Shown here piece after piece: positions 8,229 through 15,740 of a stretch of DNA of 16,416 bases. The notes under the pieces are model-generated. The model saw only the letters and a program-made list of their open reading frames with translations, had not been told where the DNA came from and searched no databases. The translations under genes and the position numbers were made by a program. This stretch comes from Bacteroidota bacterium (GTDB lineage: Bacteria > Bacteroidota > Bacteroidia > Bacteroidales > Prolixibacteraceae). The number at the start of each line of letters is the position of its first letter. The first letter of the stretch is position 1. The DNA lies in assembly GCA_030691295.1 (NCBI GenBank), contig JAUYEQ010000630.1:1-16416 (forward strand). The letters are read 5' to 3'.

Positions 8229-9581
8229 ATGACATCCATTTTAAAACACCTTTCAGAATCGGTTGTAAAGGCATCGAAAATAGAGCCTGATTTATTTGAG
8301 AAATACAGCGTAAAGCGTGGTTTGCGTAATGCCGACCATTCGGGCGTTTTGGTTGGGCTTACCAACGTTGGCGATGTAGTGGGATATAAAAAAGAAGTTG
8401 ATGCCATTGCTCCCGTTGACGGTAAACTTATCTATCGTGGTATTGATGTTGAAGCACTTGTGCAAGGCGCAATAGACCAAAAACGCCATGGATTTGATGA
8501 AGTTGTCTATTTGCTAATTTCCGGCAAACTTCCGAACAAACAGGAGCTTGCAGATTTTATGGAATACATGGGCTCGTTGCGCGAACTGCCCGATGATTTT
8601 ACCAACAGCATGATTCTGGCTAACAAAGGTCAGAATGTTATGAACATGTTGGCGCGTACTGTTTTAGGTTTGTACAACTTAGATAAAAATGCAGAAGACA
8701 CCTCGCCTGAAAATCTCGTAAATCAGTCGTTGAATCTTATTGCAAAATTTCCAACCATAATAGCGTATTCGTATCATTCAATGCGCCACCATTTTCAGCA
8801 CAAAACATTGTCAATCCGTCATCCAGATCTATCACTTAGTACTGCTGAAAACTTTTTGCTAATGATGAAAGGAGAAGGCAAATATACCCAGCTCGAAGCC
8901 GATATTCTCGACCTTGCCTTAATATTACATGCCGACCACGGAGGCGGAAATAACTCAACATTTACTATCCGTGTAACCAGCTCTACGGGCACTGATACCT
9001 ATTCGGCAGTAGCTTCTGCAATAGCTTCGCTGAAAGGACCATTGCACGGTGGCGCAAACCACGAAGTACTTTGCATGATGGATAATATTAAGGAAAATGT
9101 GAAACAATGGGACAATAAGCAGGAAGTTACCGACTACCTAATAAAAATGCTGAACAAAAAGGCTTATGACGGTTCAGGGAAAATTTACGGTATTGGTCAC
9201 GCCGTTTACACCATTTCCGACCCTCGTGCAATACTGCTAAAAAGGCAAGCCCGCGAATTGGCAATTGAAAAAGGCCGACTGGAAGAATTTGAATTATACG
9301 AACTGATTGAAAACCTTGCTCCTCAAATATTCTACGATTTCAAAGGCGATAAAGTGGCGAAACGTGTTTGTGCAAATGTCGATTTTTATTCAGGTTTCGT
9401 ATATAACTGCATAGGCATTAAAGAACCTTTATATACTCCATTGTTCGCAATGTCGCGCATCGCCGGATGGTGTTCGCATCGGTTAGAGGAACTGACTTTT
9501 GATGCTGGCCGAATTATTCGTCCGGCATACAAGAATGTATTTCCGGAACAAAACTATATCCATCTGAAAGATAGAAAGTAA
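8229..9581 (+). CDS. gltA: Citrate synthase
   Basis: This 450-residue citrate synthase condenses oxaloacetate and acetyl-CoA to citrate. The family features are LHADHGGGNNS (H234), GPLHGGANHEVL (catalytic H273), GIGHAVYTISDPRA (oxaloacetate-binding H324) and NVDFYSG (catalytic base D385), followed by RIAGWCSHRLEE. The third motif reads GHAVYT where the common bacterial enzymes have GHRVYK; the GHAV form recalls the eukaryotic type, so this belongs to a less common bacterial clade. A 2-methylcitrate synthase activity cannot be excluded from sequence, but the neighbouring malate dehydrogenase and aminotransferase favour citrate. It is the second gene of the operon, and malate dehydrogenase begins 53 bp downstream. 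Confidence 0.93.
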   Translation: MTSILKHLSESVVKASKIEPDLFEKYSVKRGLRNADHSGVLVGLTNVGDVVGYKKEVDAIAPVDGKLIYRGIDVEALVQGAIDQKRHGFDEVVYLLISGKLPNKQELADFMEYMGSLRELPDDFTNSMILANKGQNVMNMLARTVLGLYNLDKNAEDTSPENLVNQSLNLIAKFPTIIAYSYHSMRHHFQHKTLSIRHPDLSLSTAENFLLMMKGEGKYTQLEADILDLALILHADHGGGNNSTFTIRVTSSTGTDTYSAVASAIASLKGPLHGGANHEVLCMMDNIKENVKQWDNKQEVTDYLIKMLNKKAYDGSGKIYGIGHAVYTISDPRAILLKRQARELAIEKGRLEEFELYELIENLAPQIFYDFKGDKVAKRVCANVDFYSGFVYNCIGIKEPLYTPLFAMSRIAGWCSHRLEELTFDAGRIIRPAYKNVFPEQNYIHLKDRK

Positions 9582-9634
9582 TACACCTTTAAATATTTAA
9601 AAATACAAACTACAAACTTTGTAAATTATAAACG

Positions 9635-10573
9635 ATGAAAATTACAGTAGTAGGAGCAGGAAATGTTGGTGCAACTTGTGCAAACGTAATGGCACAAAAA
9701 GAATTGGCCAGTGAAATAGTTTTACTCGACATCAAAGAAGGTTTTGCCGAAGGTAAAGCCCTTGATATTATGCAAACAGCAACCTTGTTGGGTTTTGATA
9801 CCCGTGTTACAGGTGTGACTGCCGATTACAGCAAAACGGCTGGTTCGGAAGTGGTAGTTATAACTTCGGGCATACCTCGTAAACCGGGAATGACACGTGA
9901 AGATTTGATTGGCATAAATGCAGGTATTGTGAAAGATGTTGCACAAAATGTTTTAAAATATTCTCCGGAGGCTATCCTTATTGTAATCAGCAATCCAATG
10001 GACACGATGACTTACCTGACATTGAAAACTACCGGATTACCCAAAAACAGGGTAATAGGAATGGGCGGAATCCTTGACAGCTCACGTTTCAAATGTTATT
10101 TAAGCCAAGCCTTAAATGTGCCTGCAACGGATTTACAAGGTACAGTAATTGGCGGACACGGCGATACAACCATGATACCTCTTGCCCGTTTTGCTGCTTA
10201 CAATGGAATGCCGATAGCTGCCTTACTTGATGGAGAAACAGTAAAAAAAGTGATTGCCGATACCATGGTAGGCGGTGCAACACTTACCGGACTTCTCGGA
10301 ACATCTGCATGGTATGCACCTGGCGCTGCCGGTGCTGCACTTGTTGAATCCATAGTTCGCGACGAAAAGAAAGTATTCCCATGTTGTGTGGCCCTTGATG
10401 GCGAATATGGCCAAAGCGATATATGCATTGGCGTGCCTGTTGTAATTGGCAAAGATGGTATTGAAAAAATTGTTGATTATAAACTGAATACTGAAGAACA
10501 AGCTGCTTTTGATAAAAGTGCAGATGCAGTGCGTAATATGAATGGAGTTTTAAAAGAATTGAATATTTTATAA
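9635..10573 (+). CDS. mdh: Malate dehydrogenase (LDH-like type)
   Basis: This 312-residue NAD-dependent enzyme interconverts malate and oxaloacetate. The N-terminal Rossmann motif is VVGAGNVGAT, and an acidic residue after the second strand (LLDIKEG) favours NAD over NADP. The active-site loop IPRKPGMTREDL carries R82 and R88, which mark malate rather than lactate specificity. The catalytic pair is D148 (GGILDSSRF, with substrate-binding R151) and H175 in GGHGDTTMIP. Length is normal for the family. It is the third operon gene, with only 9 bp before the next ATG, so it is surely cotranscribed with the PEPCK-like gene. Confidence 0.95.
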   Translation: MKITVVGAGNVGATCANVMAQKELASEIVLLDIKEGFAEGKALDIMQTATLLGFDTRVTGVTADYSKTAGSEVVVITSGIPRKPGMTREDLIGINAGIVKDVAQNVLKYSPEAILIVISNPMDTMTYLTLKTTGLPKNRVIGMGGILDSSRFKCYLSQALNVPATDLQGTVIGGHGDTTMIPLARFAAYNGMPIAALLDGETVKKVIADTMVGGATLTGLLGTSAWYAPGAAGAALVESIVRDEKKVFPCCVALDGEYGQSDICIGVPVVIGKDGIEKIVDYKLNTEEQAAFDKSADAVRNMNGVLKELNIL

Positions 10574-10582
10574 AATAACAAT

Positions 10583-12505
10583 ATGAGCGATTTATTTAAA
10601 TCACTTGAAAAAAAGAGGATTAGCCTACCCGATGATGTAATAGTGATTTTAAGTGGTTGCAAAACATTTAGCACCTTCGATACGGTTAGGCAATTGGCTA
10701 CTGCGGCAGTTGGTGGAGACAACAATTGTTTTGAGGTAAAATACGATATCCCCGGAAAAGGTGAAGTTTCTGAAGCGATTATACACAAAGTAACAAACGG
10801 AATTTCGGCCAATTATACCGAAGCGTATATGCGGCGGAGAGACCCGGATACAATGGCTATTGCAGACAATTTGCCCAGCGACAAGGAACGCTTTTCTGAT
10901 AAGTTTGGGTACGATTTTGACGTTCTCAGAAAGGAAACCATTCATTGGCTTCAATCGCAGGAATTAGCAGTGTTCTTTTATTTTGCCGGACGAGATAATA
11001 TTGGCTCAGGCGGAATAGCTATTGCCCCTGCCAATGCCGGATTTTTTGCCATGGGACTTGCCATGCTTCAAAATATAATACCTGTTGGCGAATTGCCTGT
11101 TGATTTTTCAGTTGATTCAGTTATTTACGTTGCCCCAACTTTTCGGCACACGCATTTCAATGGCAAACAGGTCGTGGTTCATAAACGTTCCGAAAATTTG
11201 CACGAAATTTTTTCTTATAATCTTTATCCGGGACCAAGCGCCAAGAAAGGGCTGTATGGCGCTCTTTTGTCAAAAGGTGAAAAAGAAGGTTGGATAACTG
11301 CACACTGCTCAACGGTACAGGCAGTTAGCCCTTATGACAACATTACTGCCTTTATGCACGAAGGTGCAAGTGGAGGAGGCAAAAGTGAAATGCTTCAAAA
11401 TATACTGAGGGAGCCAAATGGACAGGTTCAAATCGGTGAAAATATACTAACAGGTGAAAAGAGGTTAATAAACTTTCCTCTGTTCTGTTCTTTTAATCCG
11501 GTAACAGATGATATGGCTTTGTGCCACCCATCCCTTCAAAAAAGCAACGGAAAGTTGACCGTTTTAGACGCTGAAAATGCGTGGTTTATTAGAGTTGATA
11601 GTATTATCGATTATGGAGATGACCCATTTCTTGAAAAGTCAACGATCAAAACGAAAGAACCGCTTTTGTTTTTGAACATAAAATCCAATCCTGATTGCAC
11701 TGCCTTGATTTGGGATCATACCGAAGACAGTCCTGGAAAAAGCTGTCCGAATCCCAGGGTAATTGTACCAAGAAGTATCGTCCCCAATGTTGTAAACAAA
11801 CCGGTAACTGTTGATATTAGAAGTTTTGGCGTTCGAACCCCACCCTGCACAAAAGAAAACCCAACTTATGGTATTGTTGGCTTATTCCATATTCTACCAC
11901 CAGCATTGGCTTGGTTATGGAGACTTGTATCTCCCCGTGGACACGCCAACCCTAGTATAGTTGATGGTGGTGGAATGGGTAGCGAAGGAGTTGGTTCCTA
12001 CTGGCCTTTTGCCACAGGGAAAATGGTTACACATGCCAATTTGTTGCTCGAACAAATTATTCAAACACCAAGAATGAGATACACCCTTACGCCTAACCAG
12101 CATATTGGTGCTTGGAAAGTTGGCTTCAAACCACAGTTACTCATGCGCGAATACCTTACCCGAAGAGGAAATGCAAAACTTAGAAGCGACCAATATCAAT
12201 ATGCCCGTTGCCCGCTGCTTGGCTTTGAGCTAAACTATCTTACCATTGAAGGGGCAAAAATTCCTTCCAGGTTTCTTCAGGTTCATAAACAAGTTGAAGT
12301 AGAAACCTCGGGTTACGATGCTGGTGCAGAAATACTTTACGATTTCTTTAAAGCAGAATTGCCAAAGTATTTAACACCCGAATTATCAGCAACAGGCCGA
12401 AGAATTATTGAGGCATGTTTGGCGGGGGCAAGTGTTGAAGATTATTTAGCCATTATCCCGATGGATTACCAATATTCATTTTTAACATCCGGCGACAATG
12501 AATAA
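10583..12505 (+). CDS. Divergent PEP-carboxykinase-like P-loop protein (probably DUF4914 family)
   Basis: This 640-residue protein probably belongs to DUF4914; I name the family from memory. Several segments parallel GTP-type PEPCK in the right order: YMRRRDPDT (R84-R86, compare the ARSDP substrate motif), HEIFSYNLYPG then AKKGLYG (K221/K222) and EGWITAH (H241), matching the lysine and histidine that bind manganese. A P-loop GASGGGKSE (261-269) resembles the HPr kinase P-loop as much as the PEPCK one. A kinase-2-like TDDMA (D309, D310) is followed by LDAENAWFIRV (compare NPENGFFGV). Later PRVIVPRS and RSFGVRTPP resemble the arginine-rich nucleotide/substrate loop. As the last gene of an oxaloacetate-metabolising operon it could interconvert oxaloacetate and PEP or act as a related kinase. 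The activity is inference. A strong terminator follows 40 bp later. Confidence 0.7.
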   Translation: MSDLFKSLEKKRISLPDDVIVILSGCKTFSTFDTVRQLATAAVGGDNNCFEVKYDIPGKGEVSEAIIHKVTNGISANYTEAYMRRRDPDTMAIADNLPSDKERFSDKFGYDFDVLRKETIHWLQSQELAVFFYFAGRDNIGSGGIAIAPANAGFFAMGLAMLQNIIPVGELPVDFSVDSVIYVAPTFRHTHFNGKQVVVHKRSENLHEIFSYNLYPGPSAKKGLYGALLSKGEKEGWITAHCSTVQAVSPYDNITAFMHEGASGGGKSEMLQNILREPNGQVQIGENILTGEKRLINFPLFCSFNPVTDDMALCHPSLQKSNGKLTVLDAENAWFIRVDSIIDYGDDPFLEKSTIKTKEPLLFLNIKSNPDCTALIWDHTEDSPGKSCPNPRVIVPRSIVPNVVNKPVTVDIRSFGVRTPPCTKENPTYGIVGLFHILPPALAWLWRLVSPRGHANPSIVDGGGMGSEGVGSYWPFATGKMVTHANLLLEQIIQTPRMRYTLTPNQHIGAWKVGFKPQLLMREYLTRRGNAKLRSDQYQYARCPLLGFELNYLTIEGAKIPSRFLQVHKQVEVETSGYDAGAEILYDFFKAELPKYLTPELSATGRRIIEACLAGASVEDYLAIIPMDYQYSFLTSGDNE

Positions 12506-12544
12506 AGTTGATAAGAGGTTGTCGAAAGCATAAATGATCTAAGT

Positions 12545-12579
12545 AAAACTGTCAAGTACTAAGTGCTTGACAGTTTTTT
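12545..12579 (+). terminator. Intrinsic terminator closing the oxaloacetate-enzyme operon
   Basis: AAAACTGTCAAGTAC (12545-12559) pairs with GTGCTTGACAGTTTT (12563-12577) over a 3-nt loop, with one G-U pair, and the run of T residues extends to 12579. It lies 40 bp after the stop of the PEPCK-like gene. Confidence 0.85.
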
Positions 12580-12716
12580 GCATTAAGTATGTAGTAAAGA
12601 TTGATACAGTTAAAAAAATCACTTACGCGTAAGGGTCTCGAAAAAGAATTCTAATAAGAATACTTAGTGCATGAAGCACAAATTTGAACTAGATTCTGAA
12701 AAGGGAATAAACAAAA
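12580..12716 (+). promoter_or_regulatory. purK leader with nested inverted repeats
   Basis: GCATTAAGTAT (12580-12590) and ATACTTAGTGC (12660-12670) form an 11-bp inverted repeat with one mismatch. Near its centre is a perfect 12-bp palindrome, CTTACGCGTAAG (12622-12633). GTGC (12667-12670) and GCAC (12676-12679) can also pair. No clear TAnnTTTG box was seen. The arrangement could be an operator for purine control or a folded leader; nothing in it matches the purine riboswitch core that I can recognise. Confidence 0.35.
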
Positions 12717-13817
12717 ATGGAAAAATTTGTAACATCAAACTTAAAATTAGGAATAATTGCAGGAGGCCAGCTTGGTAAGATGCTGATACAGGAAGCCAGC
12801 AAGTGGGATATTGCTACGTATGTGCTAGACAAAAAAAGCAACTGCCCTGCAGGAAGCATTGCTTCTGTATTTGTGAAAGGAAATCATCTTGACTTTAATT
12901 CAGTTTACCAATTCGGGAAAAAAGTTGATATTTTAACATATGAATTGGAAAATATCAATATTGATGCCTTACTAAAACTCAAATCGGAAGGTTTAAAAAT
13001 TGTCCCAGACCCTGACATCCTTAAGATAATTCAAGATAAAGGTTTGCAGAAGGATTTTTATTCCGAAAACAATATACCAACAGTAGCTTATCAGTCATTC
13101 AAAAGTAAAGACGAAATCATTGATGCTATTACTACAAATCATCTTAATTTCCCGTTTGTTCAAAAGCTCCGCAAAGGTGGTTACGATGGAAAAGGTGTTG
13201 CCGTAATAAGAGGTGAACAAGACCTGGTGAAGCTTCTTGAAGGAGCATCGATAGTTGAAGAAAACGTTGATATATCAAAAGAAATTGCTGTTGTTGCTGC
13301 CAGAAATGAAAAGGGCGAGATTAAATGCTTCCCAATTGTAGAAATGGTTTTTGACAGTAGAACCAACATAGTGGAGATGTTGGTTTGTCCATCAGAAATA
13401 AGTAAAGAACAATCATTAAAAGCAATTCATATTGCGGAAATAATCATTGAAAAGTTAGGGATGGCGGGATTGCTGGCTGTGGAATTCTTTGTGGATGTGA
13501 ATGGTGAAATTCTCGTAAATGAAGTTGCCCCTCGCCCACACAACAGTGGGCATCACACTATTGAAAGTGTTATTACTTCACAATTTGAACAGCATTTAAG
13601 GGCAATACTTAATTTGCCACTTGGCAGCACTCAGATTAAATTGCCGGCAGTTATGCTCAATCTTTTGGGTGAAAAGGGATACGAAGGACCTGTCAGATAC
13701 GAAGGGTTAACCGAAAGTCTGGCTATCGAAGGAGTGAAAATTCACCTGTATGGGAAAAAAATTACGAAACCTAATCGTAAAATGGGTCATGTAACGGTTG
13801 TTTCTACAATTTTATAA
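12717..13817 (+). CDS. purK: N5-carboxyaminoimidazole ribonucleotide synthase PurK
   Basis: This 366-residue ATP-grasp enzyme carboxylates 5-aminoimidazole ribonucleotide with bicarbonate and ATP to give N5-CAIR in purine synthesis. Visible motifs are the N-terminal LGIIAGGQLGKM, the ATP-grasp glycine loop RKGGYDGKG, the metal-binding and substrate stretch NEVAPRPHNSGHHT, and the C-terminal KPNRKMGHVTV. Length is normal. ATG at 12717 gives the expected short N-terminus before the first strand. purE follows after 50 bp on the same strand, so the two steps are encoded together. The leader upstream carries nested palindromes that may regulate it. Confidence 0.95.
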   Translation: MEKFVTSNLKLGIIAGGQLGKMLIQEASKWDIATYVLDKKSNCPAGSIASVFVKGNHLDFNSVYQFGKKVDILTYELENINIDALLKLKSEGLKIVPDPDILKIIQDKGLQKDFYSENNIPTVAYQSFKSKDEIIDAITTNHLNFPFVQKLRKGGYDGKGVAVIRGEQDLVKLLEGASIVEENVDISKEIAVVAARNEKGEIKCFPIVEMVFDSRTNIVEMLVCPSEISKEQSLKAIHIAEIIIEKLGMAGLLAVEFFVDVNGEILVNEVAPRPHNSGHHTIESVITSQFEQHLRAILNLPLGSTQIKLPAVMLNLLGEKGYEGPVRYEGLTESLAIEGVKIHLYGKKITKPNRKMGHVTVVSTIL

Positions 13818-13867
13818 AATGCGTTGGAAAAGGCAGAGCGAGTGAAACATTTAATAAAGGTAAAATC

Positions 13868-14368
13868 ATGGGGCAAAATATTGTAAACATAGTTATGGGT
13901 TCTGACTCTGACATGCCAATAATGAAACAAGCGGCAGAAATGCTCGATTACTTTGAAGTTTGTTATGAAATTGATATAGTATCAGCCCATCGAACTCCCG
14001 ATAAGCTATTTGAATTTGCCTCTAATGCCCATTTAAAACGCATTGAAGTAATAATTGCAGGAGCTGGCGGAGCAGCACACTTGCCAGGAATGGTGGCTGC
14101 AATTTCACCTCTTCCTGTTATTGGTGTTCCTATTAAATCATCTAATTCTATCGACGGGTGGGACTCTGTGTTGTCAATCCTGCAAATGCCTGGGGGTGTA
14201 CCTGTTGCAACCGTTGCACTTAATGGAGCGAAAAATGCCGGGATATTGGCAGCTCAAATTATTTCAGTAAAGAATAAGGATTTAAGGGGAAAAATTATCG
14301 AATACAAAGCAAAACTTCGTGAACAAGTCAATGAAAAATCACGCATTATTAACGCTAAAGGGGCATAA
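13868..14368 (+). CDS. purE: N5-CAIR mutase PurE
   Basis: This 166-residue enzyme converts N5-CAIR to CAIR. It has the class I PurE signatures GSDSDMP (11-17), SAHRTP (39-44, with H41) and AGAGGAAHLPG (64-74), plus QMPGGVPVATV. Pairing with an upstream purK confirms the N5-CAIR route rather than direct AIR carboxylation. Its TAA overlaps by one base (TAATG) with the ATG of the decayed gene that follows. Confidence 0.95.
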   Translation: MGQNIVNIVMGSDSDMPIMKQAAEMLDYFEVCYEIDIVSAHRTPDKLFEFASNAHLKRIEVIIAGAGGAAHLPGMVAAISPLPVIGVPIKSSNSIDGWDSVLSILQMPGGVPVATVALNGAKNAGILAAQIISVKNKDLRGKIIEYKAKLREQVNEKSRIINAKGA

Positions 14369-14569
14369 TGACAGACTTTTTTAAAGGCTGAAAACTTGCA
14401 GTAGCTACAAAACATGAAAAGGGAAAAGTTATTATTCCTTTAATGGAAAAGAACTTGCCATTGTATGTGTTGTGTCAAAGAATTTTAACACAGATAGACA
14501 AGGAACTTTTCTGGTGAAGTTGAAAGAAAGGATGACACCATTACTACATTAAAAAAAAGAATTGATTAG
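14368..14569 (+). pseudogene. Decayed small gene resembling the N-terminus of DUF6671 proteins
   Basis: Three frames joined in order give one recognisable protein. Frame 1 from ATG 14368 reads MTDFFKG, TGA (14389-14391), then KLAVATKHEKGKVIIPLMEK. After a one-base loss in an A run near 14447-14450, the next frame reads ELAIVCVVSKNFNTDRQGTF. After a one-base loss in a T run near 14506-14509, a third frame reads SGEVERKDDTITTLKKRID to TAG at 14567-14569. This order (ATKHEK, NFNTD, GTF-SGEVERK, TLKK) matches the start of DUF6671 proteins as I remember them, which continue for well over 100 more residues, so the gene is also truncated. Both frameshifts are in homopolymers and could be read errors, but the TGA and the missing C-terminus argue for real decay. 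It sits between purE and the transporter, which starts one base after the TAG. Confidence 0.7.
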
Positions 14570-14570
14570 T

Positions 14571-15740
14571 ATGCAAAGATATTTAACCGTTATTTCAGCT
14601 TTTTTTATTATGCTCTGTGTGGGTAGCGTTTACGCATGGAGTATGATATCTTCGGAGTTGATAAATAATTTTGATTTTTCATCAGTCCAATCTCAACTTG
14701 TTTTCGGAACAATTATTGCAATTTTTCCGGGTACAATGATTTTTGCAGGTAAGTTTGAAAAACTGCTTGGTGTGCGCACTCTTACTCTTCTTTCAGCGTT
14801 ATTTTTTAGTGTTGGGTACATTGTTTCAGGATTATCAGATGGGAACTTCTACGTTATCTTTGCAGGAATTGGAGTTTTTGGAGGTATAGGTACAGGTTTG
14901 GGTTATTTTGTTTCAATTACAACTCCAGCAAAGTGGTTTACAGAAAAAAAAGGCCTTGTTACGGGAATAACGGTCGCTGGCTTTGGATTGGCTTCTTTCA
15001 TTTTTTCAATGGTAATCGAAAATTTATTGATATCAGGAAAAAGTATTTTAGACCTATTTGTTATTATTGGCATTGTGTATGGAATTATAATACTGTTTTT
15101 TTTAAATTTTATCAAAGTTCCACTTACCGATAAGACTGTTGTAATTACAAAACAGACTTTCAAAGTAGATGGAAAATTCATTAAGCTATTTTTTGGTATT
15201 TTTTTCGGAACATTTGCGGGTCTTCTTATTATTGGTAGTTTAAAACTTATTGGCAGCGTGCACAATATTAGTAACCATAGTTTGGTGATTGGGGTGTCAG
15301 TATTTGCTATTGCCAATTTCTCAGGACCTCTGTTTTTTGGGGCTTTAAGTGATTATATAGGCGCAAGCATATGTATTTTTCTGGCTCTTCTACTTCAGGC
15401 AGTATCCATTTTCTTTTTGGGCTATCTTGATCTCAATTCTGTAACATATATTGCGCTGTCGTTTTTAATAGGTTTTGGTTTCGGGGGAAATTTTGTGCTA
15501 TTTGCAAAAGAAACTGCACAAGTTTTTGGCATTCATGATTTTGGAATTATATATCCATATGTTTTTTTAGGTTATGCAATTGCAGGAATTTTTGGACCAC
15601 TAATAGGAGGTTTTCTTTACGACCGTTTTAATAACTATGATTTTGCATCTTATACAGCCTCGGTAATGAGTTTGATTGGTGGATTAATCTTTTTGGTGAA
15701 TTATATTGTTTCAAAAATAACATCAAACAATAAATCATGA
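14571..15740 (+). CDS. MFS transporter, OFA (oxalate/formate antiporter-like) family
   Basis: This 389-residue inner-membrane protein has about 12 hydrophobic segments. ATG 14571 is chosen over the in-frame TTG at 14562, because that earlier codon overlaps the end of the decayed gene. Features supporting the OFA branch are the opening LCVGSVYAWS in the first helix, GIGTGLGYF and the charged loop AKWFTEKKGLVTGITVAGFG between helices 4 and 5, and GALSDYIGA after helix 8. Substrates of OFA members are small organic anions such as oxalate or lactate; none can be assigned here. The coding sequence is visibly more AT-rich than its neighbours, as is usual for membrane proteins in AT-rich genomes. 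The stop overlaps the next start (ATGA), implying translational coupling. Confidence 0.85.
   Translation: MQRYLTVISAFFIMLCVGSVYAWSMISSELINNFDFSSVQSQLVFGTIIAIFPGTMIFAGKFEKLLGVRTLTLLSALFFSVGYIVSGLSDGNFYVIFAGIGVFGGIGTGLGYFVSITTPAKWFTEKKGLVTGITVAGFGLASFIFSMVIENLLISGKSILDLFVIIGIVYGIIILFFLNFIKVPLTDKTVVITKQTFKVDGKFIKLFFGIFFGTFAGLLIIGSLKLIGSVHNISNHSLVIGVSVFAIANFSGPLFFGALSDYIGASICIFLALLLQAVSIFFLGYLDLNSVTYIALSFLIGFGFGGNFVLFAKETAQVFGIHDFGIIYPYVFLGYAIAGIFGPLIGGFLYDRFNNYDFASYTASVMSLIGGLIFLVNYIVSKITSNNKS

Noticed and set aside
12580..12716. Purine riboswitch upstream of purK
   Set aside because: The conserved core and three-way junction sequence of the known purine riboswitch were not recognisable by eye.
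14903..15316. 137-codon antisense open frame in the transporter gene
   Set aside because: It is the complement of transmembrane coding sequence and carries no motif of its own.
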